DNA of 64,000 bases from positions 1,054,001-1,118,000 of the forward strand of contig NZ_CP139986.1 in the NCBI RefSeq assembly GCF_034424175.1. Direction: 5' to 3'. A program made the translations under genes and the position numbers. This document shows positions 1 through 9,617 of this stretch, piece after piece. The notes under the pieces were generated by a model. It saw nothing but the letters and a program-made list of their open reading frames with translations, did not search any database and was not told the DNA's origin. The stretch is from Kluyvera intermedia. GTDB lineage: Bacteria > Pseudomonadota > Gammaproteobacteria > Enterobacterales > Enterobacteriaceae. Numbering within the stretch: position 1 is the stretch's first letter; each line of letters begins with the position of its first letter.

Positions 1-769
1 GGCTGAAGCCGCTTATGAAAAATACGGTTTCAACGACTTCAAGCTCAAAGGCGGCGTGCTCGCTGGAGAAGAAGAAGCGGAGTCTATCGTCGCGTTGGCA
101 AAACGTTTCCCTCAGGCGCGTGTGACGCTGGATCCAAACGGCGCATGGTCGCTGAATGAGGCAATCAATATTGGTAAGTACCTGAAAGGCTCTCTGGCCT
201 ATGCGGAAGATCCGTGTGGGGCTGAGCAAGGCTTCTCCGGGCGTGAAGTGATGGCGGAATTCCGTCGGGCGACGGGCCTGCCAACCGCCACCAACATGAT
301 TGCTACCGACTGGCGTCAAATGGGGCATACCTTATCCTTGCAGTCGGTCGATATTCCGCTGGCCGATCCACACTTCTGGACCATGCAGGGCTCCGTTCGC
401 GTGGCGCAAATGTGTCATGAATTTGGTCTGACCTGGGGCTCACATTCCAACAACCACTTCGATATTTCGCTGGCGATGTTCACCCATGTAGCCGCTGCGG
501 CACCGGGGAAAGTGACCGCTATCGACACCCACTGGATCTGGCAGGAAGGTAACCAGCGTCTGACCAAAGAACCGTTCGAGATCAAAGGCGGGATGGTTCA
601 GGTGCCGAGTAAACCAGGTCTTGGCGTTGAACTGGATATGGATCAGGTGATGAAGGCTAATGAACTGTATAAAAAACACGGTCTTGGTGCCCGTGACGAT
701 GCAATGGGAATGCAGTATTTGATCCCAAACTGGACGTTTGACAATAAACGCCCTTGCATGGTGCGCTAA
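1..769 (+). CDS. gudD: Glucarate dehydratase, 3' part
   Basis: This is the C-terminal 255 residues of D-glucarate dehydratase, an enolase-superfamily enzyme that dehydrates D-glucarate to 5-keto-4-deoxy-glucarate in the cytoplasm. The reading frame begins at base 2 and is cut by the window edge; the full protein in E. coli is 446 residues. Visible family features are KLKGGVLAGEEE at the start, the metal-ligand region DPNGAW, AEDPCGAEQG and the catalytic-histidine segment THSNNH-like GSHSNNHFD. It reads in the same direction as the glycerate kinase gene 87 bases downstream, which suits one glucarate/galactarate catabolic operon: the pathway ends in glycerate, which the kinase phosphorylates. 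Identification is firm from near-identity to the known enterobacterial protein. Confidence 0.95.
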   Translation, partial: AEAAYEKYGFNDFKLKGGVLAGEEEAESIVALAKRFPQARVTLDPNGAWSLNEAINIGKYLKGSLAYAEDPCGAEQGFSGREVMAEFRRATGLPTATNMIATDWRQMGHTLSLQSVDIPLADPHFWTMQGSVRVAQMCHEFGLTWGSHSNNHFDISLAMFTHVAAAAPGKVTAIDTHWIWQEGNQRLTKEPFEIKGGMVQVPSKPGLGVELDMDQVMKANELYKKHGLGARDDAMGMQYLIPNWTFDNKRPCMVR

Positions 770-776
770 GATTAAT

Positions 777-833
777 GCCGGTTCCTCAGGGAACCGGCAA
801 TGTTCTGCACATCATGGTGTGCAGAACATTGCC
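777..833 (+). promoter_or_regulatory. Two overlapping hairpins between gudD and garK
   Basis: Bases 777-798 form a 9-bp hairpin (arm GCCGGTTCC, loop of four). Bases 796-833 form a second hairpin with perfect 15-bp arms (796-810 and 819-833) around an 8-base loop. The two share bases 796-798, so only one can form fully at a time. No T-run follows, so neither is a standard terminator. They could protect the gudD transcript end, reduce garK expression, or act as a switch; the function is inference. Confidence 0.5.
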
Positions 834-856
834 GTCAACTCGTATAAGGACAGCCT

Positions 857-1996
857 ATGAAAATCGTGATTGCCCCGGACTCCTATAAGGAAAGCTTGAG
901 TGCACTCGACGTTGCCTGTGCTATTGAGGCGGGTTTTCGGGAGATTTATCCTGATGCCGAGTACGTTAAGATTCCGGTGGCTGACGGTGGAGAAGGCACG
1001 GTAGAAGCAATGGTTGCCGCGACCCAGGGGCGGGTGATACCGGTTAAAGTGACCGGCCCGCTGGGTGAACCCGTGGCGGGTTTCTATGGTGTGTCAGGCG
1101 ATGAGCAATGCGCATTTATTGAAATGGCAGCGGCAAGTGGGCTTGAGTTGCTCTCTCCGGCGCAGCGTAATCCGCTGAAAACCACTTCGTGGGGCACCGG
1201 CGAGTTGATCCGTCATGCGCTGGACCTCGGGGTCAGGCGCATTATCATCGGGCTTGGCGGCAGTGCCACCAACGATGGTGGCGCGGGAATGGTTCAGGCA
1301 CTGGGCGCAAAACTGTTGACGGATGAGCATCAACAAATCGGGTAGGGTGGTGCGGAACTGGCTGCACTCATGAAGATCGACATCAGCGAGCTGGATAGTC
1401 GCCTGGCGGATTGTCAGATTGATGTGGCCTGCGATGTGACCAACCCGCTGACCGGTGAGGAAGGGGCGTCAGCTGTCTTTGGCCCACAAAAAGGCGCAAC
1501 GCCTGAGATGGTCACGAATCTTGACCACGCGCTGGCGCATTACGCCGCGCGTATCAAGCAGGATTTTGGGATTGCCGTATTATCGCTCGAGGGCGGCGGC
1601 GCTGCCGGTGGCATGGGCGCAGCGCTATTTGCGTTTTGCGGTGCGAAGCTGCGTCCCGGCATTGATATTGTGACGGAAGCGCTACATCTGGATACGCTGG
1701 TGGCTGATGCCAATCTGGTGATCACCGGCGAGGGGCGAATGGATAGCCAGACGATTCACGGCAAAGTGCCGGTGGGTGTGGCGCGGGTTGCCAAGCGTTA
1801 TCACATTCCTGTGATTGGTATTGCCGGGAGCCTGACGGCAGACGTCGGCGTGGTGCATCAGCACGGTATAGACGCGGTATTTAGCGTGCTCTATCGCGTT
1901 TGCTCGCTCGACGACGCGCTGGCGCACGCGGGAGAGAATGTGCGGATGGCGGCGAGGAATATTGCGGCGGTGATGCGGTTGGGACAGAAGATGTAA
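857..1996 (+). pseudogene. garK: Glycerate kinase, interrupted by an in-frame amber codon
   Basis: Glycerate kinase of the GarK family phosphorylates D-glycerate to 2-phosphoglycerate as the last step of glucarate/galactarate breakdown. The open frame MKIVIAPDSYKESLSA starts at 857 with the family start and runs through GGSATNDGGAGMVQALGAKL to a TAG at 1343-1345. The same frame then continues without shift (GGAELAAL, CDVTNPL, FGPQKGA, VITGEGRMDSQTIHGK, GIAGSL) to the stop at 1996. Without the TAG the product would be 379 residues, the usual family length (about 380). The position is normally Phe or Tyr in relatives, so a single TAC/TAT to TAG change is the simplest origin. The first part is 162 residues and lacks the C-terminal domain; an ATG at 1370 could start a 208-residue second fragment. 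Alternatives are a sequencing error or readthrough in an amber-suppressing strain. Confidence 0.9.
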
Positions 1997-2039
1997 GTTT
2001 CTGAAGGTGTTGGGTTTGTCCTGGCTTGCATAAAACCGG

Positions 2040-2075
2040 GTAGGCCGGATGGCGGCTTCGCCTTATCCGGCCTAC
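2040..2075. repeat. REP palindrome
   Basis: A typical enterobacterial repetitive extragenic palindrome: GTAGGCCGGAT, a short GC-rich spacer and ATCCGGCCTAC. It lies between the convergent garK and barA genes, where REP units often sit and may slow 3' exonuclease decay or act as a weak bidirectional terminator. Confidence 0.85.
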
Positions 2076-2107
2076 ATTGGATAGGTTAGGGCGACTGCCT
2101 GGAAACC

Positions 2108-4861
2108 CTAACCCAATATCTTCCGGGTCTCCCGGGTCACATTATCCATCTCATCCAGCAGTTCCAGCAGCTCCGGCTCCAGTTCTTCCGCTGGCGTGCC
2201 GCTACGTAGCTGCCCCTCAATCAACTGACACAGATGCTTCAGCCGTGGAACGCCGCTATAGCCGCAGCTGCCGTGCAGTTTATGAATAGCATCGACCAGA
2301 TTTTCTGGATTTTCACCTACCAGTTGTTCTTCCACTTTATTGCGAATCTCAGGCAAGAAAGCGACCAGCATTTGCAGCATTTCACGTGCCAGGTCTGGTT
2401 TATAGGCGGCTTGACGCAGTGCCAGTTGCCAGTCGAGCGTCGCATTATGATCGATTGTTGGCTCTAATGATTCTGACTGTAGTGGCTGTGGTAGCGGGTT
2501 GATACCGGGCTTATAGCGCAGCAGTAAATCGTGCAGTCGACTCTCTTCAATGGGCTTTGCCAGATAATCATTCATGCCAGCAGCAAGCAGCTTTTCACGC
2601 TGCCCGGCAAGGGCGTGAGCTGTCACGGCGATAACCGGCGTTTGTTGCTGATGCGGCAGTTGACGGATCAGCTCGCAGGCGCGTAAACCGTCAATGTCAG
2701 GCATTTGAATATCCATCAAAATTAGATCAAATTTCATCTGTTTCGCACGCTCAATGGCCTGCTGCCCGCTTTCGCACAGTTCAACGTGTTGCACCTGATC
2801 GTCCAGTAATGCACCAATTAACTTCAGGTTAGCTGGATTATCATCCACGGCCATCACCGTCATCGGCAGACGATGCTCTGTACTCGGTAGAGCAAGGGGC
2901 GCAGTTGGTGTGCGGCTGAACTCCAGCAGTACTGGCAGCAGTCGAGTCGTAGTGAGAGGCTTTAACAAACAGGCGGCCGCGCCGTCTTTCTTTAGCGATT
3001 CCGCGTCGACATGCGCGTGGCACGGTAGCGCCAGAATCAGCAGGTTTGTCATCGCCAATGCGGCGTTTAGCTTATCGCGGTGCATGCTAAGATCGCGTAC
3101 GGATACCGGTACGGCCACGAGCAGAATGTCGTATTTTTCAACCGGCAGCGCGGCAATGCTAACGGCATATACCACTTCAAGTGGCGTTGAGGCTAGCATA
3201 TCCAGGGTGGCCTGTGCCGCTGCCGCATTGGCTTCAACGTAGGCAATACGCTTGCCTTTCAGGCTGCGAGTATCCAGGCCGTCAGAGATGACGTTAAGGT
3301 TCAAATCAAGATTGATGTTAAACCAGAAGGTTGAGCCGCGATTTGGCTGACTGTGGAAAGAGATATCGCCGCCCATTTCACGCACCAGTTTTTGCGTGAT
3401 GACCAGACCCAGCCCGGTACCGCCATGGCGGCGGGAAATACTCGCATCTGCCTGACGAAATGCCTGGAAAAGGCGTGACTGATCGCGCTCGGGGATGCCG
3501 ATTCCGGTATCGCGGATCTGAACCTCAATTTGCACTTTGTTATTACTGATGGCGCGCTGCTCAACCAGCACGTCAATGTTGCCATTTTCGGTAAACTTGA
3601 TGGAGTTGCCGACCAGATTGGTGATTACCTGCTGTAAGCGCAGTGGGTCACCAATCACATTATCCGGCACGTCATTTCTAATGTTGAGCGTGAGCTCCAG
3701 ACCTTTATCGTGGGCGGAATGCGCCAGCAAAGTCACCACTTCATCGAGTGAATTACGCAGCGGGAACGGGATGCTTTCTAACAGTAACTTACCGGCCTCA
3801 AGTTTAGAGAAATCGAGCACGTCATTAATAATAGCGAGCAGGTTGTTTGCCGAACGTTCAATGGTGCTCAGGTGATCGTGCTGGGTTGGCGTTAACTCTG
3901 TTTTTAGCGTCAGACGGGTAAAGCCAATGACGCCGTTAAGCGGCGTTCGCAGCTCGTGTGACATATTGGCGAGGAATTCGGATTTGATACGTGCAGCTTC
4001 CTGGGCGCGTTTCTTGGCCAGATCCAACTCGACGTTCTGGATCTCCATTTGCTCAAGCGTCTCGCGCAGATCCGATGTGGCCTGATCGACGTTATGCTGC
4101 ATCTCTTCATGATAGGCGGCAAGCGACATTGCCATCGAGTTAATGCCATTTTTCAGCATATCGAGTTCGCCGAGCATAAAGCCCTCAACGCGACTGTCGA
4201 GCTGCCCGCGACGAATGCGGTCAACGGTATTCACCATATTGCGAATTGGCCCGGTGACATCTCGCATCAATCGCCAGCCGAAAATCAGCGCGATACCAAT
4301 ACAGAACAGCATCATCACGCTTGAGATGAAAATTTCTTTGTACTGCTGCAAACGCACCGATTTGAGATCAAGCTCCAGCGCTACATAGCCAAGCATATTC
4401 ACCGGCGTCTTGGCATCGGATTGGGGAGATTCATCCGGAGAATAGTGCTCTGAAATAATCGGTGTGCGCAGGATCATAATATCCCCATGTCGGGTCACGC
4501 TGAGCCTTCTCGGAAACGGTGTGCCGCGCGGTAACTGTAGCTCTCCTGGGTCCAACTGATAGTTGGAGGTGACGAACAACTTATTATGTTCATCGTAAAC
4601 GGAAATCGCTCTTACGATATCGGAGTGGCGGCGGTGTAGCACGCTTATCAACTGACCGATCGATTCACGGTTTTGTAAATTCATACCGTATTCGCTGGAG
4701 ACGGCAAGCGGCTCAATAATGCTAGCACCGGCGTCTTCCAGTTGACGCTGCAGGTCGTTATAGCGGTGTACGACGAAGAAAATACTGAGCAGCAAACCGA
4801 TTAAAACGGTCGGCGCCAGGATCAAAATCATCATTCTTGCACGCAGGCTGTAGTTGGTCAT
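2108..4861 (-). CDS. barA: Hybrid sensor histidine kinase BarA
   Basis: Inner-membrane tripartite sensor kinase that phosphorylates the response regulator UvrY, which drives CsrB/CsrC synthesis and so controls carbon storage, motility and virulence. The 917 residues (918 in E. coli) show a membrane segment at about 9-31, a periplasmic sensor part, a second membrane segment near 176-196, a HAMP linker, the H-box MSHELRTPLN near residue 300, the ATP-binding boxes DTGIGIP and GGTGLGLVI, a receiver domain with LILMDIQMPD near 717, and a C-terminal HPt domain with IHKLHGSCG near 860. All phosphorelay residues are present. It is divergent from rlmD with only 56 bases between start codons, as in E. 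coli. Nothing looks damaged. Confidence 0.97.
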   Translation of the reverse strand: MTNYSLRARMMILILAPTVLIGLLLSIFFVVHRYNDLQRQLEDAGASIIEPLAVSSEYGMNLQNRESIGQLISVLHRRHSDIVRAISVYDEHNKLFVTSNYQLDPGELQLPRGTPFPRRLSVTRHGDIMILRTPIISEHYSPDESPQSDAKTPVNMLGYVALELDLKSVRLQQYKEIFISSVMMLFCIGIALIFGWRLMRDVTGPIRNMVNTVDRIRRGQLDSRVEGFMLGELDMLKNGINSMAMSLAAYHEEMQHNVDQATSDLRETLEQMEIQNVELDLAKKRAQEAARIKSEFLANMSHELRTPLNGVIGFTRLTLKTELTPTQHDHLSTIERSANNLLAIINDVLDFSKLEAGKLLLESIPFPLRNSLDEVVTLLAHSAHDKGLELTLNIRNDVPDNVIGDPLRLQQVITNLVGNSIKFTENGNIDVLVEQRAISNNKVQIEVQIRDTGIGIPERDQSRLFQAFRQADASISRRHGGTGLGLVITQKLVREMGGDISFHSQPNRGSTFWFNINLDLNLNVISDGLDTRSLKGKRIAYVEANAAAAQATLDMLASTPLEVVYAVSIAALPVEKYDILLVAVPVSVRDLSMHRDKLNAALAMTNLLILALPCHAHVDAESLKKDGAAACLLKPLTTTRLLPVLLEFSRTPTAPLALPSTEHRLPMTVMAVDDNPANLKLIGALLDDQVQHVELCESGQQAIERAKQMKFDLILMDIQMPDIDGLRACELIRQLPHQQQTPVIAVTAHALAGQREKLLAAGMNDYLAKPIEESRLHDLLLRYKPGINPLPQPLQSESLEPTIDHNATLDWQLALRQAAYKPDLAREMLQMLVAFLPEIRNKVEEQLVGENPENLVDAIHKLHGSCGYSGVPRLKHLCQLIEGQLRSGTPAEELEPELLELLDEMDNVTRETRKILG

Positions 4862-4917
4862 GGAGGTCCGTTGTGGGAGAATTAGGGCAATATGTATTTT
4901 TGAGAAAAATCTCTACG

Positions 4918-6216
4918 ATGGCGCAATTCTACTCTGCAAAACGACGCGTGACGACGCGCCAGATCATAACCGTGATAGTCAGCGACCTCGATCCCTTTGG
5001 GCAAGGTGTCGCCAGACATCAAGGTAAAGCACTATTCATCAATGGGTTACTGCCGGAGGAAAAGGCAGAAATCACTCTGACTGAAGATAAAAAACAGTAT
5101 GCGCGCGGGCAGGTTAAACGCCGCCTGAGCAGCAGCTCAGAACGTGAAACGCCCCGTTGTCCGCATTTTGGCGTTTGTGGTGGCTGCCAGCAGCAACATG
5201 CGTCGGTTGCACTGCAACAGCGCAGCAAGCGCGCAGCACTCAATCGTTTAATGAAGCGTGAAACTGACGATGTGATTGCCGGAGACCCCTGGGGGTATCG
5301 CCGTCGTGCGCGGCTCAGCTTGAATTATCAGCCAAAGACACAACAATTGCAGATGGGTTTTCGCAAAGCCAATTCGAATGAAATCATCGATGTGGTGCAG
5401 TGCCCTATTTTGGTGCCCGATCTTGAGGCGTTGCTGCCCGTCGTTCGCGAATGTTTAAACAGCCTGAAAGGCAAACGTCAGTTAGGCCATGTTGAATTGG
5501 TCAGCGCTGACAATGGCCCGCTGATGGTGCTACGTCACACTGCGGCATTAACCTGCGAAGATAAAGAAAAACTGGAACGCTTTTCGCATTCTTCCGGCGT
5601 GGCGCTTTATCTGGCGCCTGAAAGCGAGATACTTGAACACGTAACCGGTGAAGCGCCATGGTATTCCTCAGACGGTCTACGCTTAACCTTCAGCCCGCGC
5701 GATTTCATCCAGGTTAACGACGGCGTGAATCAGCAGATGGTTGCAACAGTGTTGTCGTGGCTGGATGTACAGTTGACCGACCGAGTTCTGGATTTGTTCT
5801 GCGGCATGGGGAACTTTACCTTACCTCTGGCTACGCGCGCGCATAGCGTCGTCGGCGTTGAAGGCGTACCGGCGCTGGTTGCGAAAGGGCGGGAAAATGC
5901 CGCGCTGAACCAACTGGAGAATGTCACTTTCTTCCACGAGAATCTGGAAGATGATGTCACACTTCAGGCGTGGGCGGAGCACGGTTTTGACAAAGTTTTA
6001 CTCGATCCTGCTCGTGCGGGCGCACCGGGCGTGATGCAGCATGTTATAAAATTAGCGCCGACGCGGGTGGTTTACGTTTCCTGTAACCCGGCAACGCTTG
6101 CGCGCGATAGCGAGGTGTTGTTGAGTGCGGGTTACCAAATTCAGCGTCTGGCAATGCTTGATATGTTCCCGCACACTGGGCATCAGGAATCTATGGTGCT
6201 GTTTGAGCGTAGGTAA
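4918..6216 (+). CDS. rlmD: 23S rRNA (uracil-1939-C5)-methyltransferase
   Basis: Methylates U1939 of 23S rRNA using S-adenosylmethionine. The 432 residues contain an N-terminal TRAM-like RNA-binding region, an iron-sulfur motif CPHFGVCGGCQQQH (C-x5-C-x2-C), the SAM-binding segment VLDLFCGMGNFTLPLA and the catalytic nucleophile region VYVSCNPATLARD near residue 385. The start at 4918 (MAQFYSAKRR) matches the family start; an upstream in-frame start at 4837 would overlap barA and add residues not seen in relatives. It is followed after 50 bases by relA, the same order as in E. coli. Confidence 0.97.
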   Translation: MAQFYSAKRRVTTRQIITVIVSDLDPFGQGVARHQGKALFINGLLPEEKAEITLTEDKKQYARGQVKRRLSSSSERETPRCPHFGVCGGCQQQHASVALQQRSKRAALNRLMKRETDDVIAGDPWGYRRRARLSLNYQPKTQQLQMGFRKANSNEIIDVVQCPILVPDLEALLPVVRECLNSLKGKRQLGHVELVSADNGPLMVLRHTAALTCEDKEKLERFSHSSGVALYLAPESEILEHVTGEAPWYSSDGLRLTFSPRDFIQVNDGVNQQMVATVLSWLDVQLTDRVLDLFCGMGNFTLPLATRAHSVVGVEGVPALVAKGRENAALNQLENVTFFHENLEDDVTLQAWAEHGFDKVLLDPARAGAPGVMQHVIKLAPTRVVYVSCNPATLARDSEVLLSAGYQIQRLAMLDMFPHTGHQESMVLFERR

Positions 6217-6266
6217 TTATAGTGGCTTGTCGACTTCGACAGGCCGGTCCCGGGAAGGAGAGGACA

Positions 6267-8501
6267 ATGGTTGCGGTAAGAAGTGCACATCTAAATAAAG
6301 CTGGCGAATTTGACCCTCAGAAATGGATCACCAGTCTGGGGATTTCCAGCCAGCAGTCGTGTGAACGCTTAGCCGAGACCTGGGATTATTGTCGTCGCCA
6401 GACTGTGGGACGCTCAGATGCCGAATTGATGCTATGGCGCGGCGTAGAGATGGTTGAGATTCTGTCTACGCTTAGCATGGACAATGACACGTTGCGGGCG
6501 GCGCTTCTGTTTCCGTTAGTCGATGCTAACGTGGTGAGTGAAGAGGTGCTTAGCGAAAGCGCCGGGCAGTCAGTCGTCACCCTTATCCACGGTGTGCGTG
6601 ATATGGCGGCGATTCGCCAACTGAAAGCCACGCACACTGATTCCGTCTCCTCCGAGCAGGTGGACAACGTACGCCGGATGCTGCTGGCGATGGTGGATGA
6701 CTTCCGCTGCGTGGTCATTAAGCTTGCCGAGCGTATCGCCCATTTGCGTGAAGTCAAAGACGCCCCGGAAGATGAACGCGTGCTGGCGGCAAAAGAGTGT
6801 ACGAATATCTATGCGCCGCTTGCGAACCGTTTAGGCATCGGCCAGCTCAAATGGGAACTGGAAGACTACTGTTTCCGCTATCTGCATCCGGCAGAGTACA
6901 AGCGTATTGCCAAGCTGCTGCATGAACGCCGTATCGATCGTGAATCCTACATCAATGATTTTGTTGGACACCTGCGTAGTGAAATGAAAACCGAAGGGGT
7001 AAAAGCTGAGGTTTATGGTCGTCCGAAACATATCTACAGCATCTGGCGTAAAATGCAGAAAAAACATCTCGCTTTTGACGAGTTGTTTGACGTGCGTGCG
7101 GTACGTATCGTAGCGGAACGCCTTCAGGATTGTTATGCCGCGCTGGGGATAGTACACACTCACTATCGCCACCTTCCTGATGAATTCGACGACTATGTCG
7201 CGAACCCGAAACCGAACGGCTATCAATCTATTCATACTGTTGTGCTCGGGCCGAACGGTAAAACCATTGAGATTCAGATTCGAACCAAGCAGATGCACGA
7301 AGATGCTGAACTGGGCGTTGCCGCGCACTGGAAGTACAAAGAAGGCGCTGTAACGGGGCTGCGTTCCGGTTACGAAGACCGTATCGCCTGGTTGCGTAAG
7401 CTGATTGCGTGGCAGGAAGAGATGGCGGATTCCGGTGAACTACTTGATGAAGTGCGCAGCCAGGTCTTTGACGACCGGGTGTATGTCTTTACGCCTAAAG
7501 GCGACGTGGTGGATCTGCCAACAGGCTCCACGCCGCTGGACTTCGCCTACCACATTCACAGCGATGTTGGGCACCGCTGCATCGGGGCGAAAATCAGTGG
7601 CCGTATTGTCCCGTTCACTTATCAACTGCAAATGGGTGACCAGATTGAAATTATCACCCAGAAACAGCCGAACCCGAGTCGTGACTGGTTAAATCCGAAC
7701 CTTGGCTATGTGACAACCAGCCGTGGGCGGTCGAAAATCCATGCATGGTTCCGCAAACAGGACAAAGATAAAAACGTGATAGCCGGTCGTCAAATCCTCG
7801 ACGACGAGCTGGAACATCTGGGTATCAGCCTCAAGGAAGCCGAAAAACATCTTCTGCCACGTTACAACTTCAACGACATTGAAGAGCTACTGGCGGCCAT
7901 CGGCGGCGGTGATATTCGCCTCAACCAGATGGTTAATTTCCTGCAAGCGCAGTTTAACAAGCCAAGCGCAGAGGAACAGGATGCTGCTGCGCTCAAACAA
8001 CTGCAGCAGAAAAGCTATACCCCGCAGAACAATCGCAGCAAAGATAATGGCCGCGTGGTGGTAGAAGGGGTAGGCAACCTGATGCACCATATTGCGCGTT
8101 GCTGTCAGCCGATTCCGGGCGATGAGATTGTCGGATTCATTACCCAGGGCCGCGGAATTTCCGTGCACCGGGCGGACTGTGACCAGCTTGCGGAACTGCA
8201 ATCGCACGCACCAGAACGTATCGTTGATGCGGTCTGGGGCGAAAGCTATTCGGCTGGCTACTCGCTGGTGGTTCGCGTGCAGGCTAACGATCGCAGCGGT
8301 CTGTTACGTGATATCACCACCATTCTTGCCAACGAGAAGGTGAACGTGCTGGGCGTGGCCAGCCGTAGCGATACCAAGCAACAGATGGCGACTATCGACA
8401 TGACTATCGAAATCTACAACCTGCAGGTACTGGGGCGCGTGCTCGGCAAGCTTAATCAGGTGCCGGACGTTATCGACGCTCGTCGTCTGCACGGCGGCTA
8501 A
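6267..8501 (+). CDS. relA: (p)ppGpp synthetase I RelA
   Basis: Ribosome-associated synthetase that makes pppGpp/ppGpp when uncharged tRNA occupies the A site, the alarm signal of amino-acid starvation. The product is 744 residues, exactly the E. coli length. Visible parts are an N-terminal HD-like domain without a convincing hydrolase site, the synthetase core (RPKHIYSIWRKM, FDVRAVRIV, NGYQSIHT), a TGS domain from about 404 (VFTPKGDVVDLPTG), a Zn-finger-like CC motif (RCCQPIPGD) near 612 and a C-terminal ACT domain (VVRVQANDRSGLL). The start at 6267 follows the ribosome-binding sequence AAGGAGAGGA. Downstream there is a REP pair instead of the mazEF toxin-antitoxin genes found here in E. coli K-12. 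Confidence 0.98.
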   Translation: MVAVRSAHLNKAGEFDPQKWITSLGISSQQSCERLAETWDYCRRQTVGRSDAELMLWRGVEMVEILSTLSMDNDTLRAALLFPLVDANVVSEEVLSESAGQSVVTLIHGVRDMAAIRQLKATHTDSVSSEQVDNVRRMLLAMVDDFRCVVIKLAERIAHLREVKDAPEDERVLAAKECTNIYAPLANRLGIGQLKWELEDYCFRYLHPAEYKRIAKLLHERRIDRESYINDFVGHLRSEMKTEGVKAEVYGRPKHIYSIWRKMQKKHLAFDELFDVRAVRIVAERLQDCYAALGIVHTHYRHLPDEFDDYVANPKPNGYQSIHTVVLGPNGKTIEIQIRTKQMHEDAELGVAAHWKYKEGAVTGLRSGYEDRIAWLRKLIAWQEEMADSGELLDEVRSQVFDDRVYVFTPKGDVVDLPTGSTPLDFAYHIHSDVGHRCIGAKISGRIVPFTYQLQMGDQIEIITQKQPNPSRDWLNPNLGYVTTSRGRSKIHAWFRKQDKDKNVIAGRQILDDELEHLGISLKEAEKHLLPRYNFNDIEELLAAIGGGDIRLNQMVNFLQAQFNKPSAEEQDAAALKQLQQKSYTPQNNRSKDNGRVVVEGVGNLMHHIARCCQPIPGDEIVGFITQGRGISVHRADCDQLAELQSHAPERIVDAVWGESYSAGYSLVVRVQANDRSGLLRDITTILANEKVNVLGVASRSDTKQQMATIDMTIEIYNLQVLGRVLGKLNQVPDVIDARRLHGG

Positions 8502-8508
8502 ATCGTTT

Positions 8509-8585
8509 GTAGGCCGGATAAGGCGTCAGCCGCCATCCGGCAATTTCGCAACGCCGGATGGCAGCTGACGCCTTATCCGGCCTAC
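8509..8585. repeat. Paired REP element (BIME) between relA and mazG
   Basis: Two REP units in opposite orientation: GTAGGCCGGATAAGGCG at 8509 and its near-complement at 8569-8585, with a second inner pair (GCCATCCGGC / GCCGGATGGC). The whole block can fold into one long stem. It fills the relA-mazG interval and ends 18 bases before the mazG start. Confidence 0.9.
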
Positions 8586-8602
8586 TTTTTCAGGATTTTC
8601 AC

Positions 8603-9394
8603 ATGACTCAAATTGACCGACTACTCGGGATTATGCAGCGCCTGCGTGACCCAGAAAACGGCTGCCCATGGGACAAAGAGCAGACTTTCAGCACTATCGC
8701 CCCCTATACGTTAGAAGAGACTTACGAAGTGCTTGATGCCATTTCGCGTGAGGACTTTGACGATCTGCGCGGTGAGTTGGGCGATCTGCTATTCCAGGTC
8801 GTCTTTTTCGCGCAAATGGCGCAGGAAGAAGGCCGTTTTGATTTTAATGATATCTGTAGCGCCATCAGCGATAAGCTGGAGCGCCGCCATCCGCATATCT
8901 TTGGTGATGCCAGTGCGGATAGTAGCGAAGAAGTGCTTACGCGTTGGGAGCAGATTAAAACCGTTGAGCGAGCAGAAAAATCACAGCACTCCGCGCTGGA
9001 TGATATCCCTCGCGCGTTTCCGGCGCTGATGCGTTCGCATAAAATCCAGAAGCGTTGCTCGGCGGTCGGTTTTGACTGGAAGACGCTGGGCCCGGTTCTC
9101 GACAAAGTGTACGAAGAAATTGATGAAGTTATGGACGAAGCAAAGCAGGCCGTCATCGATGACGCTAGACTGGAAGAAGAGGTTGGCGATCTGCTGTTCG
9201 CGACGGTGAATTTATCTCGTCATTTAGGGGTAAAAGCCGAGACCGCGCTACAAAAGGCAAATGACAAATTTGAGCGTCGTTTTCGTGAAGTTGAACGGAT
9301 TGTCACCGCACGTGGTCTGGAAATGACCGGTGTGGACCTGGATGTCATGGAAGAAGTTTGGCAACAGGTAAAACAGCAGGAACATGATCTCTAA
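8603..9394 (+). CDS. mazG: Nucleoside triphosphate pyrophosphohydrolase MazG
   Basis: Hydrolyses nucleoside triphosphates to monophosphates and pyrophosphate; in E. coli it also limits ppGpp-linked cell death. The 263 residues contain two MazG domains with the acidic metal-binding motifs LEETYEVLDAI and GELGDLLFQVVF in the first and EEIDEVMDEAK and EEVGDLLFATVNL in the second. The start at 8603 (MTQIDRLLGIMQRLRDP) matches the known family start; an in-frame start at 8558 lies within the REP element and is unlikely. Its usual partners mazEF are not present in this window. Confidence 0.97.
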   Translation: MTQIDRLLGIMQRLRDPENGCPWDKEQTFSTIAPYTLEETYEVLDAISREDFDDLRGELGDLLFQVVFFAQMAQEEGRFDFNDICSAISDKLERRHPHIFGDASADSSEEVLTRWEQIKTVERAEKSQHSALDDIPRAFPALMRSHKIQKRCSAVGFDWKTLGPVLDKVYEEIDEVMDEAKQAVIDDARLEEEVGDLLFATVNLSRHLGVKAETALQKANDKFERRFREVERIVTARGLEMTGVDLDVMEEVWQQVKQQEHDL

Positions 9395-9617
9395 AGAATT
9401 TTTGTGGGAAAGGGCGAAAAGTGCGAAATCTTAAATGACAAGCGCTTGATTTACGTCAAAAACATTTACCCAAAAGGGGCTATTTTCTCACTCCCCATGT
9501 TTGTTTCTGCGGCGATTGAGGAGCGAGAATGAAAGTTTGTGGCGCTCGCCATGTTCGGGTATACTACTTTCCCGTCTTGGTTATTCCATCGTTTCACCCT
9601 AACTTCTCAGGTCCAGC

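Noticed and set aside
9395..9617. Possible gene in the mazG-pyrG gap
   Set aside because: No open frame of useful length with a ribosome-binding site; taken as the pyrG control region.
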